64,000 nt of DNA from Pseudogulbenkiania sp. MAI-1 (GCF_000527175.1 NZ_AZUR01000001.1:372001-436000); one strand, 5' to 3'. Counted from the first letter of the stretch, positions 7,568-24,096 are shown. Made by a program: numbers and translations. Notes: generated by a model from the letters alone, not told the origin.

Positions 7568-8758
7568 ATGGCTAAGGAAAAGTTCGAGCGGACAAAACCG
7601 CACGTAAACGTCGGCACCATCGGTCACGTTGACCATGGTAAAACCACGCTGACCGCCGCTATCACCACCATTCTGTCGAAGAAATACGGTGGCGAAGCCA
7701 AAGACTACTCCCAGATCGACAGCGCGCCGGAAGAAAAGGCTCGCGGTATTACCATTAATACCGCTCACGTAGAATACGAAACCGCTACCCGTCACTACGC
7801 TCACGTAGACTGCCCGGGTCACGCCGACTACGTGAAGAACATGATCACCGGCGCCGCCCAGATGGACGGCGCGATCCTGGTGTGCTCGGCCGCTGACGGT
7901 CCGATGCCGCAAACCCGCGAACACATCCTGCTGTCCCGTCAGGTTGGCGTTCCGTACATCATCGTCTACCTGAACAAGGCCGACCTGGTGGACGACGCCG
8001 AACTGCTGGAACTGGTGGAAATGGAAGTGCGCGACCTGTTGTCGTCCTACGACTTCCCGGGCGACGACACCCCGATCATCATCGGTTCCGCCCGTCTGGC
8101 GCTGGAAGGCGACCAGTCCGAATACGGCGAGCCGTCGATCTTCCGTCTGGCCGACGCGCTGGACAGCTACATCCCGACTCCGGAACGCGCCATCGACAAG
8201 CCGTTCCTGCTGCCGATCGAAGACGTGTTCTCGATCTCGGGCCGTGGCACCGTGGTGACCGGTCGCGTTGAGCGCGGCATCGTCAAGGTTGGCGAAGAAA
8301 TCGAAATCGTGGGCCTGAAGCCGACCGCCAAGACTACCTGCACCGGCGTGGAAATGTTCCGCAAGCTGCTGGACCAGGGTCAGGCTGGCGACAACGTTGG
8401 CGTGCTGCTGCGCGGCACCAAGCGTGAAGAAGTGGAGCGTGGTCAGGTGCTGGCCAAGCCGGGCTCGATCACCCCGCACACCAAGTTCGAAGCTTCGGTG
8501 TACGTGCTGTCGAAAGACGAAGGTGGCCGTCACACCCCGTTCTTCGCCAACTACCGCCCGCAGTTCTACTTCCGTACCACCGACGTGACCGGTGCCATCA
8601 CCCTGAAAGAGGGTGTGGAAATGGTTATGCCGGGTGACAACGTGGAGTTCTCCGTGGAACTGATCGCTCCGATCGCCATGGAAGAAGGTCTGCGCTTCGC
8701 CATCCGCGAAGGTGGTCGTACCGTCGGCGCCGGCGTTGTTTCCAAGATCATCGCTTGA
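7568..8758 (+). CDS. tuf: Elongation factor Tu, copy 1
   Basis: 396-residue GTPase that brings aminoacyl-tRNA to the ribosomal A site. G-domain motifs are GHVDHGKTTL near residue 19, DCPGHADY and NKADLVD; domains 2 and 3 follow and the protein is full length. Its sequence is identical to the second EF-Tu at 24161-25351. By eye the two genes differ at about nine silent sites, four of them within the first 30 bases. It is cotranscribed with the tRNA-Tyr, -Gly and -Thr genes upstream and followed by tRNA-Trp and secE, as in the tufB operon of other proteobacteria. Confidence 0.98.
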   Translation: MAKEKFERTKPHVNVGTIGHVDHGKTTLTAAITTILSKKYGGEAKDYSQIDSAPEEKARGITINTAHVEYETATRHYAHVDCPGHADYVKNMITGAAQMDGAILVCSAADGPMPQTREHILLSRQVGVPYIIVYLNKADLVDDAELLELVEMEVRDLLSSYDFPGDDTPIIIGSARLALEGDQSEYGEPSIFRLADALDSYIPTPERAIDKPFLLPIEDVFSISGRGTVVTGRVERGIVKVGEEIEIVGLKPTAKTTCTGVEMFRKLLDQGQAGDNVGVLLRGTKREEVERGQVLAKPGSITPHTKFEASVYVLSKDEGGRHTPFFANYRPQFYFRTTDVTGAITLKEGVEMVMPGDNVEFSVELIAPIAMEEGLRFAIREGGRTVGAGVVSKIIA

Positions 8759-8772
8759 TCTGAAAAGGTTTT

Positions 8773-8848
8773 AGGCCAGTAGCTCAATTGGTAGAGTATC
8801 GGTCTCCAAAACCGAGGGTTGGGGGTTCGAGACCCTCCTGGCCTGCCA
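8773..8848 (+). tRNA. tRNA-Trp (CCA)
   Basis: 76 nt. Acceptor AGGCCAG pairs with CTGGCCT, the anticodon loop is TCTCCAAA with CCA, the T-loop is GGTTCGAGACC, and the 3' CCA is encoded. It lies between tuf copy 1 and secE, a conserved placement in proteobacteria. Confidence 0.96.
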
Positions 8849-8851
8849 ATT

Positions 8852-8887
8852 AAGACCAGCCGGCGCTTGCGCGCCGGTTGGTCTTTT
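8852..8887 (+). terminator. Strong hairpin with T-tract between tRNA-Trp and secE
   Basis: A 15-bp stem with one G-U pair: AAGACCAGCCGGCGC at 8852-8866 and GCGCCGGTTGGTCTT at 8871-8885. The loop is four bases and TTTT follows at 8884-8887. It looks like an intrinsic terminator, but only 29 bases separate it from secE and no promoter is obvious in between, so it may act as an attenuator or partial terminator. Confidence 0.75.
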
Positions 8888-8916
8888 GTCGCATTCACGC
8901 AGAGAAAATCCCGCAC

Positions 8917-9270
8917 ATGGAAATGCAAGACAAAATCAAGCTGGCGCTGGCAGGGCTGATCGTCGCTGTCGGCATCGCTGGCTTTTACATGATTCCCGAA
9001 ACCCAGGGCGTGTTGCGTGTGCTGGCCTTCGTGGTCAGTCTGGCGGCCGCGGCTGCTGTGGTGTGGACTTCGGCGACGGGCAAGTCCTTCGTTAGCTATG
9101 CGCAAGAGTCGGTGGCCGAAGGTCGCAAAGTGGTATGGCCCACGCGCAAGGAAGCGCTGCAGATGACGGGTCTGGTATTCCTGTTCGTAATGATTCTGGC
9201 GTTGTTCATGTGGCTGGTCGACTCGGGGTTGTCCTGGCTGTTCTATGACGTGCTTCTCGGTCGAGGTTAA
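8917..9270 (+). CDS. secE: Preprotein translocase subunit SecE
   Basis: 117-residue integral membrane subunit of SecYEG. Two N-terminal hydrophobic segments lie near residues 8-25 and 29-48. The conserved amphipathic helix with EGRKVVWPTRKEALQ and a final transmembrane helix (LVFLFVMILALFMWLV) follow. This is the three-helix form seen in many proteobacteria. Start ATG 8917 gives MEMQDKIKLAL; the frame extends upstream only into the hairpin. Its stop codon overlaps the nusG start (TAATG), so translation is probably coupled. Confidence 0.95.
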   Translation: MEMQDKIKLALAGLIVAVGIAGFYMIPETQGVLRVLAFVVSLAAAAAVVWTSATGKSFVSYAQESVAEGRKVVWPTRKEALQMTGLVFLFVMILALFMWLVDSGLSWLFYDVLLGRG

Positions 9271-9806
9271 TGATGGCTAAACGTTGGTATGTGGTGCATG
9301 CCTATTCCGGTTTTGAAAAGAGCGTGCAGAAAGCCTTGCGCGAGCGCATCGAGCGTTCCGAAGTGGCGGACCTGTTCGGTCAGGTGCTGGTGCCGGTCGA
9401 GGAAGTGGTTGACGTGAAGAACGGCCGCAAGTCGATTTCCGAGCGCAAATTCTTCCCGGGCTACGTGCTGGTCGAAATGGAAATGACCGACGAGACCTGG
9501 CACCTGGTGAAGAGCACGCCGAAAGTGACCGGCTTCGTCGGCGGCACGGCCAACCGGCCCGCGCCGATTTCCAAGAAGGAAGTCGAATCCATCATGCAGC
9601 AGATGCAGGAGGGCGTCGAGAAGCCGAAGCCGAAGGTGCTGTTCGAGGTGGGCGAGAAGGTGCGCGTGATCGATGGTCCGTTCAACGACTTCAACGGTTC
9701 GGTGGATGAGGTCAATTACGAGCGCAACAAGATTCGCGTCTCGGTGCAGATCTTCGGTCGCGAAACGCCGGTCGAGCTTGATTTCAACCAGGTAGAAAAG
9801 CTGTAA
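9270..9806 (+). CDS. nusG: Transcription termination/antitermination factor NusG
   Basis: 178 residues. The N-terminal NGN domain binds RNA polymerase (KRWYVVHAYSGFEKSVQ, with PGYVLVEMEM) and the C-terminal KOW domain binds Rho or S10 (GEKVRVIDGPFNDFNG). Two tandem ATGs exist at 9270 and 9273; the first overlaps the secE stop. The secE-nusG pair precedes the L11 operon, which has its own promoter immediately after nusG. Confidence 0.96.
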   Translation: MMAKRWYVVHAYSGFEKSVQKALRERIERSEVADLFGQVLVPVEEVVDVKNGRKSISERKFFPGYVLVEMEMTDETWHLVKSTPKVTGFVGGTANRPAPISKKEVESIMQQMQEGVEKPKPKVLFEVGEKVRVIDGPFNDFNGSVDEVNYERNKIRVSVQIFGRETPVELDFNQVEKL

Positions 9807-9813
9807 CTTCTGC

Positions 9814-9842
9814 TTGGCAGTTGTTTGTGGGGCATGTATAAT
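9814..9842 (+). promoter_or_regulatory. Sigma-70 promoter of the rplKA operon, -10 inside a palindrome
   Basis: TTGGCA at 9814-9819, a 17-bp spacer and a consensus TATAAT at 9837-9842. The -10 is the exact centre of a perfect inverted repeat, GGGCATG (9830-9836) and CATGCCC (9843-9849). It lies in the 100-base gap between nusG and rplK. Confidence 0.85.
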
Positions 9843-9906
9843 CATGCCCTTTCGTCTGGGAAGCGGGCGTCTCGCCTGCGTTACTACCCGTTTTAGGAGC
9901 TAAATC

Positions 9907-10338
9907 GTGGCAAAGAAGATTGTCGGCTACATCAAGCTGCAAGTGCCCGCTGGTAAAGCCAACCCGTCGCCGCCGATCGGCCCGGCGCTGGGTCAGCGCG
10001 GTCTGAACATCATGGAATTCTGCAAGGCGTTCAACGCCCAGACCCAGGGCGTCGAGCCGGGTCTGCCGATTCCGGTGGTGATCACCGCCTATGCGGACAA
10101 GTCCTTCACCTTCGTGATGAAGACCCCGCCGGCTACCATCCTGCTGAAGAAGGCTGCTGGTATCCAGAAGGGTAGCTCGAAGCCGCATACCGACAAGGTG
10201 GGTACCGTTACCCGCGCTCAGCTGGAAGAGATCGCCAAGACCAAGTCCCCGGACTTGACCGCCGCCGATCTGGACGCAGCCGTGCGTACCATCGCCGGTT
10301 CCGCTCGTTCCATGGGTCTGAAAGTGGAGGGTGTGTAA
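9907..10338 (+). CDS. rplK: 50S ribosomal protein L11
   Basis: 143-residue protein of the GTPase-associated centre, bound to 23S rRNA helices 43-44. The proline-rich N-terminal signature GKANPSPPIGPALGQRGLNIMEFCK and the C-terminal RNA-binding domain ending SMGLKVEGV are complete. The start is GTG 9907, preceded by TTTTAGGAGCT. The stop overlaps the rplA start (TAATG). L11 and L1 are encoded together, as usual. Confidence 0.97.
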   Translation: MAKKIVGYIKLQVPAGKANPSPPIGPALGQRGLNIMEFCKAFNAQTQGVEPGLPIPVVITAYADKSFTFVMKTPPATILLKKAAGIQKGSSKPHTDKVGTVTRAQLEEIAKTKSPDLTAADLDAAVRTIAGSARSMGLKVEGV

Positions 10339-11033
10339 TGGCTAAGGTTTCCAAGCGCCTGAAGGCTCTGAATGCCAAGGTCGACGCCAACAAGCTGTAC
10401 GCCGTTGACGAAGCGCTGGCGCTCGTGAAAGAAGCGGCTACCGCCAAGTTCGACGAGTCGATCGACATCGCCGTGAACCTGGGTGTGGACCCGCGTAAAT
10501 CCGATCAGGTCGTACGTGGCTCCGTCGTGCTGCCGCGCGGCACCGGCAAGACCGTCCGCGTTGCCGTGTTCGCCCAGGGCGCCGCTGCTGAAGCCGCCAA
10601 GGCCGCCGGTGCCGACATCGTCGGTTTCGACGATCTGGCCGAGCAGGTCAAGGCTGGTCAGCTGGACTTCGACATCGTGATCGCTTCCCCGGACGCCATG
10701 CGCGTGGTGGGTCAGCTGGGCCAGATCCTCGGTCCGCGCGGTCTGATGCCGAACCCGAAAGTGGGTACCGTGACCCCGAACGTGGCCGACGCCGTGAAGA
10801 ACGCCAAGGCCGGTCAGGTTCAGTATCGTACCGACAAGGCCGGTATCATTCACGCCACCATTGGCCGTGCCTCCTTCGAAGCCGAAGCCCTGCGTGAGAA
10901 CCTGTCCGCGCTGGTTGACGCTCTGGTGAAGGCCAAGCCGGCTGCTTCCAAGGGTCTGTACCTGCGGAAGATCGCCGTATCCAGCACCATGGGTATCGGT
11001 GTGCGCGTAGATACCAGCACCGTCAACGCCTAA
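10338..11033 (+). CDS. rplA: 50S ribosomal protein L1
   Basis: 231-residue L1-stalk protein. It shows the SKRLKALNAKVD start, GSVVLPRGTGKTVRVAVFA and the signature LGPRGLMPNPKVGTV. In E. coli L1 is also the translational repressor of its own rplKA mRNA; whether that holds here cannot be read from the leader by eye. The start codon overlaps the rplK stop. A 322-base gap holding hairpins and a tRNA-Thr gene follows before rplJ. Confidence 0.97.
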   Translation: MAKVSKRLKALNAKVDANKLYAVDEALALVKEAATAKFDESIDIAVNLGVDPRKSDQVVRGSVVLPRGTGKTVRVAVFAQGAAAEAAKAAGADIVGFDDLAEQVKAGQLDFDIVIASPDAMRVVGQLGQILGPRGLMPNPKVGTVTPNVADAVKNAKAGQVQYRTDKAGIIHATIGRASFEAEALRENLSALVDALVKAKPAASKGLYLRKIAVSSTMGIGVRVDTSTVNA

Positions 11034-11046
11034 GTTGATAGTGCGG

Positions 11047-11098
11047 CAAGCCCTTGGGCTTGTCATGACTTTGGGCCGGCGAGCGTTTCGCTCGCCGG
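11047..11098 (+). terminator. Two hairpins after rplA (possible attenuator)
   Basis: CAAGCCC-TT-GGGCTTG near 11047-11062, then a 10-bp perfect stem CCGGCGAGCG (11076-11085) with CGCTCGCCGG (11089-11098) around a TTT loop. No clear T-run follows, so these are more likely partial terminators or processing sites than full terminators. Confidence 0.45.
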
Positions 11099-11108
11099 AT
11101 TGTCAAAG

Positions 11109-11158
11109 ACCGTAGGAGCCGCAAGGCTTAATCGTCGTCAGATATCCTACGCAGACGG
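11109..11158 (+). ncRNA. Candidate L10 leader (ribosomal-protein autoregulatory RNA)
   Basis: GTAGGA (11112-11117) pairs with TCCTAC (11145-11150), and the outer ACC (11109-11111) pairs with GGT (11156-11158). The arrangement leaves an asymmetric internal loop GCAGAC, like a kink-turn. The closed arm contains GCCGCAAGGC. This pattern and its position between rplA and rplJ resemble the L10 leader that binds the L10-L12 complex. Unusually, a tRNA-Thr gene lies between it and rplJ. The assignment is from memory of the motif and needs a covariance search. Confidence 0.5.
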
Positions 11159-11194
11159 TGTGCCCGAATAGAAGGCTGTCAAAACGTCTTACGG

Positions 11195-11269
<75 letters not shown>

Positions 11270-11355
11270 TCAGATGGTTCTGCTATGTCTCCTGAACAGG
11301 TCGCCGCTGCAAAGCGGAGCGGTTCGCCGCTTCATTTCAGACTAGGAGCTAGACC

Positions 11356-11853
11356 TTGAGTCTCAATCTTGAAGATAAAAAGGCGGTAGTGGCCGAAGTG
11401 TCTGCTCAACTGGCAGGCGCTCAGACCCTCGTTATCGCCGAATATCGCGGCATCGAGGTTGGCAGCATGACCCAACTCCGTGCAAAAGCACGTGAGAACG
11501 GCGTGTACCTGCGCGTTCTGAAGAACACGCTGGTGCGCCGCGCCGTGGCCGACACCGCCTTTGCGGGCCTGGCTGACCAGATGGTCGGTCCGCTCGTATA
11601 CGGCATTTCGGCTGACCCGGTTGCTGCTGCCAAAGTGCTGCAACAGTTCGCCAAGCAAGATGACAAGATCGTCATCAAAGCAGGTTCTTACGACGGCAAA
11701 GTGCTGGATGCCGCTCAGGTTGCTGAGCTGGCCTCGATCCCGAGCCGCGAAGAACTGCTCAGCAAGCTTCTCTACGTTATGCAAGCTCCGATGGCCGGCT
11801 TCGCCCGCGGCCTGGCAGCCCTTGCCGAGAAGAAGCAAGCCGAGGCGGCTTAA
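11356..11853 (+). CDS. rplJ: 50S ribosomal protein L10
   Basis: 165-residue base of the L7/L12 stalk, with VIAEYRGIEVGSMTQLR and RVLKNTLVRRAV. The C-terminal helix (FARGLAALAEKKQ) carries the L12 dimers. The start is TTG 11356 after a TAGGAGCT ribosome site; a weak start codon suits a translationally regulated gene. It lies 36 bases upstream of rplL, and L10 and L12 are normally made from one mRNA with extra initiation at rplL. Confidence 0.96.
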   Translation: MSLNLEDKKAVVAEVSAQLAGAQTLVIAEYRGIEVGSMTQLRAKARENGVYLRVLKNTLVRRAVADTAFAGLADQMVGPLVYGISADPVAAAKVLQQFAKQDDKIVIKAGSYDGKVLDAAQVAELASIPSREELLSKLLYVMQAPMAGFARGLAALAEKKQAEAA

Positions 11854-11889
11854 TCAATCTGACTTATTCCGAATTCAGGAGAATTTCAC

Positions 11890-12261
11890 ATGGCAATTAC
11901 CAAAGAAGACATCCTCGAGGCAGTTGGTGCCCTGACCGTTATGGAACTGAACGACCTGGTTAAGGCGTTCGAAGAGAAGTTCGGCGTATCCGCTGCTGCC
12001 GTTGCCGTTGCCGGCCCGGCCGCTGGTGGCGCTGCTGCCGTTGAAGAGAAGACCGAGTTCGACGTGATCCTGTCCGCCGCTGGCGACAACAAGGTCAACG
12101 TGATCAAGGTCGTACGTGCTATCACCGGTCTGGGCCTGAAAGAAGCCAAGGACCTGGTAGACGGCGCTCCGAAGGCCGTGAAGGAAGGCGTGTCCAAGGC
12201 TGAAGCCGACGACATCCTGAAGCAGCTGACCGAAGCCGGTGCTAAGGCTGAAGTGAAGTAA
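11890..12261 (+). CDS. rplL: 50S ribosomal protein L7/L12
   Basis: 123-residue stalk protein: N-terminal dimerisation domain (MAITKEDILEAVGALTVMEL), Ala/Val-rich hinge near residues 38-52, and C-terminal factor-binding domain with KVNVIKVVRAITGLGLKEAKDLV. A strong ribosome site (CAGGAGAA) fits its high copy number. Hairpins downstream probably reduce read-through into rpoB. Confidence 0.97.
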   Translation: MAITKEDILEAVGALTVMELNDLVKAFEEKFGVSAAAVAVAGPAAGGAAAVEEKTEFDVILSAAGDNKVNVIKVVRAITGLGLKEAKDLVDGAPKAVKEGVSKAEADDILKQLTEAGAKAEVK

Positions 12262-12284
12262 TCTTCCGGACCGGAAGATGAGTG

Positions 12285-12310
12285 AGGCTGGCGGAGAAAT
12301 CCGCCAGCCT
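12285..12310 (+). terminator. rplL-rpoB intercistronic hairpin (attenuator-like)
   Basis: An 11-bp perfect stem AGGCTGGCGGA/TCCGCCAGCCT with a GAAA loop, preceded by the smaller hairpin CTTCCGG/CCGGAAG near 12263-12277. Only TTATT follows, so termination should be partial. This matches the known attenuation site between rplL and rpoB in E. coli. Confidence 0.6.
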
Positions 12311-12418
12311 TATTGCGCTTGTGATTGGCCGACACGAAGAAAGTAAAAGCCAGCAATCAATGCGTGCGTGGCTGCTGACTTTTGGTTTCTTGCGCCACCC
12401 CACCTCGATGGAGACTCT

Positions 12419-16594
<4,176 letters not shown>

Positions 16595-16603
16595 TTAGGA
16601 ATG

Positions 16604-16635
16604 CCGCGCCTCGGCCAATCTTGGCCGAGGCGCGG
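16604..16635. repeat. Perfect 14-bp stem hairpin between rpoB and rpoC
   Basis: CCGCGCCTCGGCCA (16604-16617) and TGGCCGAGGCGCGG (16622-16635) flank an ATCT loop; there is no T-run. It lies just upstream of the rpoC ribosome site. The 24-base core at 16608-16631 matches the intergenic hairpin at 60126-60149 at 21 positions, which suggests a dispersed palindromic element. Confidence 0.75.
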
Positions 16636-16654
16636 TCTCCTGACTGGAGACGCA

Positions 16655-20848
<4,194 letters not shown>

Positions 20849-20877
20849 GCGCCTGCTGTTGCTGAAGTGTTGAAAAA

Positions 20878-20921
20878 ACGCTGTCCTTTCAACGGTTAAC
20901 GTTGGGAGGCAGCGTCTTTTT
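20878..20921 (+). terminator. Rho-independent terminator after rpoC
   Basis: ACGCTGTCCTTTCAACG pairs with CGTTGGGAGGCAGCGT around a short loop, followed by CTTTTT. A run of As precedes the stem. Confidence 0.88.
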
Positions 20922-20923
20922 CA

Positions 20924-20953
20924 TTGACGCTCCGTAGTTGCCTAAAATATAAT
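20924..20953 (+). promoter_or_regulatory. Sigma-70 promoter of the str (rpsL) operon
   Basis: TTGACG at 20924-20929, an 18-bp spacer and TATAAT at 20948-20953. It lies directly after the rpoC terminator and gives a leader of about 50 bases before the rpsL start at 21011. Confidence 0.88.
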
Positions 20954-21010
20954 CCTCCGTCCTTCTGGGCGGCATGTTGCCGTCCACGACTCAACTAGGA
21001 ACTGATAGTA

Positions 21011-21382
21011 ATGCCAACCATCAACCAACTCGTGCGCAAAGGCCGCCTGGCCGAGCAGACGAAGAGCAAGGTGCCGGCGCTGGAGGCCTGCCCGCAGAAG
21101 CGTGGCGTGTGCACCCGCGTTTACACCACGACCCCGAAAAAGCCGAACTCCGCCCTGCGTAAAGTGTGCAAGGTTCGTCTGACCAACGGTTTCGAAGTGA
21201 TTTCGTACATCGGCGGTGAAGGCCACAACCTGCAGGAACACTCCGTGGTGCTGATCCGTGGTGGTCGTGTGAAGGACTTGCCGGGTGTGCGTTACCACAC
21301 CGTGCGCGGCTCGCTGGATACCGCTGGCGTGAAAGACCGTAAGCAGGCTCGTTCCAAGTACGGCGCCAAGCGTCCTAAGTAA
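21011..21382 (+). CDS. rpsL: 30S ribosomal protein S12
   Basis: 123-residue decoding-centre protein. The conserved loops TTPKKPNSALRKV and GGRVKDLPGVRYH are both present, with lysines at the usual streptomycin-relevant positions (wild type, predicted sensitive). It is the first gene of the str operon, about 57 bases downstream of a strong promoter. A gap of 107 bases precedes rpsG. Confidence 0.98.
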   Translation: MPTINQLVRKGRLAEQTKSKVPALEACPQKRGVCTRVYTTTPKKPNSALRKVCKVRLTNGFEVISYIGGEGHNLQEHSVVLIRGGRVKDLPGVRYHTVRGSLDTAGVKDRKQARSKYGAKRPK

Positions 21383-21489
21383 GACGCCCGCCCGGAACGT
21401 AAACGGCGGTGCTGCACCGTCGAGTAAGTGGTTGCTCCACTGGGCGGCCATGAGCGGCAAGCTCAACTGAATTGAATTAAGGAATTACC

Positions 21490-21960
21490 ATGCCAAGACG
21501 CAGAGAAGTCCCCAAGCGCGAAATCCTGCCGGATCCGAAGTTCGGTAGCCAGGATCTCTCCAAATTCATGAACGTCGTGATGATCGACGGCAAGAAATCC
21601 GTTGCAGAGCGCATTATCTACGGCGCGCTGGACCAAATTGAAAAGAAAACCGGCAAGAACGCGCTGGAAGTGTTCAACACTGCCCTCGCCAACGCCAAGC
21701 CGGTTGTCGAAGTGAAGAGCCGCCGTGTAGGTGGTGCAAACTATCAGGTTCCAGTTGAGGTGCGTCCGGCACGCCGTATGGCGCTCGCTATGCGTTGGCT
21801 GCGCGATGCAGCCCGCAAGCGCGGTGAAAAATCCATGGACCTGCGTCTGGCCGGGGAACTGATCGACGCGGCCGAAGGCCGTGGCGGCGCCATGAAGAAG
21901 CGTGAAGAAGTTCACCGCATGGCCGAAGCCAACAAGGCGTTCTCGCACTTCCGTTTCTAA
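21490..21960 (+). CDS. rpsG: 30S ribosomal protein S7
   Basis: 156-residue 16S rRNA head protein with MPRRREVPKREILPDPKF and RRVGGANYQVPVEVRPAR. In E. coli S7 represses translation of the str operon by binding the rpsL-rpsG gap. The 107-base gap here is long enough for such a site but I did not identify the structure. The stop lies 27 bases before the fusA GTG. Confidence 0.97.
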   Translation: MPRRREVPKREILPDPKFGSQDLSKFMNVVMIDGKKSVAERIIYGALDQIEKKTGKNALEVFNTALANAKPVVEVKSRRVGGANYQVPVEVRPARRMALAMRWLRDAARKRGEKSMDLRLAGELIDAAEGRGGAMKKREEVHRMAEANKAFSHFRF

Positions 21961-21987
21961 GTTAAACCCACCGAGAAGGTTTTGGCC

Positions 21988-24087
21988 GTGGCTAGGAAAA
22001 CTCCTATCGAGCGCTACCGCAACATCGGTATCAGCGCTCACATCGACGCCGGTAAGACCACTACTACCGAGCGTATTCTGTTTTACACCGGGGTGAACCA
22101 CAAGATTGGTGAAGTTCACGACGGCGCCGCCACCATGGACTGGATGGAGCAAGAGCAGGAGCGTGGTATCACCATTACCTCCGCTGCCACCACCACGTTC
22201 TGGAAAGGCATGGGGATGCAGTTCCCCGAGCACCGTTTCAACATCATCGATACCCCGGGGCACGTGGACTTCACCATCGAGGTGGAGCGTTCCATGCGCG
22301 TGCTGGACGGTGCCGTGATGGTGTACTGCGCCGTGGGTGGCGTGCAGCCGCAGTCGGAAACCGTATGGCGTCAGGCCAACAAGTACCAGGTTCCGCGTAT
22401 CGCCTTCGTGAACAAGATGGACCGTCAGGGTGCCAACTTCTTCCGTGCCGTGGACCAGGTAAAGACTCGTCTGCGTGGCAACCCGGTGCCCATCGTGGTG
22501 CCTATCGGTGCCGAAGACGGCTTCACCGGCGTGGTTGACCTCTTGAAGATGAAGGCCATCATCTGGGATGAAGCCTCCCAGGGCATGAAGTTCGAGTACG
22601 GCGACATCCCGGCCGACCTGGTTTCCGTTGCCGAAGAATGGCGCGAAAAGATGGTCGAAGCGGCCGCTGAATCCAGCGAAGAGATGATGAACAAATACCT
22701 CGAAGAGGGCGAGCTCTCCGAAGAGGAAATCATCAAGGGCCTGCGCGACCGTACCCTGAAGTGCGAAATCCAGCCGATGCTGTGCGGTTCCGCCTTCAAG
22801 AACAAGGGTGTGCAGCGCATGCTGGACGCCGTCGTCGAACTGCTGCCGAGCCCGCTGGACGTGCCGCCGGTGCCGGGCGAACTGGACGATGGTACCCCGA
22901 CCACCCGTCAGGCTTCCGACGACGAGCACTTCTCCGCTCTGGCGTTCAAGCTGATGAACGACCCGTACGTGGGTCAGCTGACCTTCTTCCGCGTCTACTC
23001 CGGCGTGGTGAAGTCGGGCGACACCGTACTGAACACCGTCAAGGGCAAGAAAGAGCGTATCGGCCGTATCGTGCAGATGCACGCCAACGACCGTAAAGAG
23101 ATCGAAGAAGTGCGCGCCGGCGACATCGCCGCCGCCATCGGTCTGAAGGAAGTGACCACCGGTGAAACCCTGTGTTCCACCGATGCGCCGCTGATCCTCG
23201 AGCGCATGGAATTCCCGGAGCCGGTGATTCACGTTGCCGTCGAGCCGAAGACCAAGGCCGACCAGGAAAAGATGGGCGTCGCCCTGAACCGCCTGGCCAA
23301 GGAAGACCCGTCGTTCCGTGTACGCACCGACGAAGAATCCGGCCAGACCATCATTTCCGGTATGGGCGAACTGCACCTGGAAATTCTGGTCGACCGCATG
23401 AAGCGCGAATTCGGCGTGGAAGCCAACGTCGGCGCTCCGCAAGTGGCTTACCGCGAGACCATCACCAAGACCGTGACCGACGTGGAAGGCAAGCACGTCA
23501 AGCAGTCCGGCGGTAAGGGTCAGTACGGTCACGCCGTGATCACGCTGGAACCGTCCGGCGAAGGCAACGGCTACAAGTTCTTCGACGAGATCAAGGGTGG
23601 CGTGATTCCGCGTGAATTCATCCCGTCCGTGGACAAGGGTATCCAGAACACCCTGGCCAACGGTATTCTCGCCGGCTTCCCGGTGGTGGACGTGACCGTG
23701 CGTCTGACCTTCGGTTCCTACCACGACGTCGACTCCTCGCAGATCGCCTTCGAACTGGCCGGCTCGCTGGCCTTCAAGGAAGCCATGCGTCGTGCGGGTC
23801 CGTGCATCCTCGAGCCGATGATGGCCGTGGAAGTGGAAACGCCGGAAGAGTACATGGGCGATGTGATGGGCGACCTGAACCGTCGCCGTGGCATCGTGCA
23901 GGGCATGGACGACGACGGTCTGGGTGGCAAGAAGATCAAGGCCGAAGTACCGCTGGCCGAGATGTTCGGCTACTCCACCGACCTGCGTTCGGCAACCCAG
24001 GGTCGTGCGACCTACTCCATGGAGTTCAAGCACTACTCCGAGGCGCCGAAGCACGTCGCTGACGCCGTGATGAACGCCAAGAAGTAA
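21988..24087 (+). CDS. fusA: Elongation factor G
   Basis: 699-residue translocation GTPase. P-loop AHIDAGKTTTTERIL, switch II DTPGHVDFT and NKMDRQGANF are present, and domains II-V complete the normal length. The start is GTG 21988 (MARKTPIERYRNIG), about 10 bases after GAGAAGG. An in-frame TTG at 21982 is too close to the ribosome site. A perfect hairpin follows before tuf copy 2. Confidence 0.97.
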   Translation: MARKTPIERYRNIGISAHIDAGKTTTTERILFYTGVNHKIGEVHDGAATMDWMEQEQERGITITSAATTTFWKGMGMQFPEHRFNIIDTPGHVDFTIEVERSMRVLDGAVMVYCAVGGVQPQSETVWRQANKYQVPRIAFVNKMDRQGANFFRAVDQVKTRLRGNPVPIVVPIGAEDGFTGVVDLLKMKAIIWDEASQGMKFEYGDIPADLVSVAEEWREKMVEAAAESSEEMMNKYLEEGELSEEEIIKGLRDRTLKCEIQPMLCGSAFKNKGVQRMLDAVVELLPSPLDVPPVPGELDDGTPTTRQASDDEHFSALAFKLMNDPYVGQLTFFRVYSGVVKSGDTVLNTVKGKKERIGRIVQMHANDRKEIEEVRAGDIAAAIGLKEVTTGETLCSTDAPLILERMEFPEPVIHVAVEPKTKADQEKMGVALNRLAKEDPSFRVRTDEESGQTIISGMGELHLEILVDRMKREFGVEANVGAPQVAYRETITKTVTDVEGKHVKQSGGKGQYGHAVITLEPSGEGNGYKFFDEIKGGVIPREFIPSVDKGIQNTLANGILAGFPVVDVTVRLTFGSYHDVDSSQIAFELAGSLAFKEAMRRAGPCILEPMMAVEVETPEEYMGDVMGDLNRRRGIVQGMDDDGLGGKKIKAEVPLAEMFGYSTDLRSATQGRATYSMEFKHYSEAPKHVADAVMNAKK

Positions 24088-24096
24088 TGCGCGCTG

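Noticed and set aside
7553..8533. Open frame antisense to tuf copy 1 (and its twin at 24140-25126)
   Set aside because: Duplicated only because tuf is duplicated; no independent coding signal.
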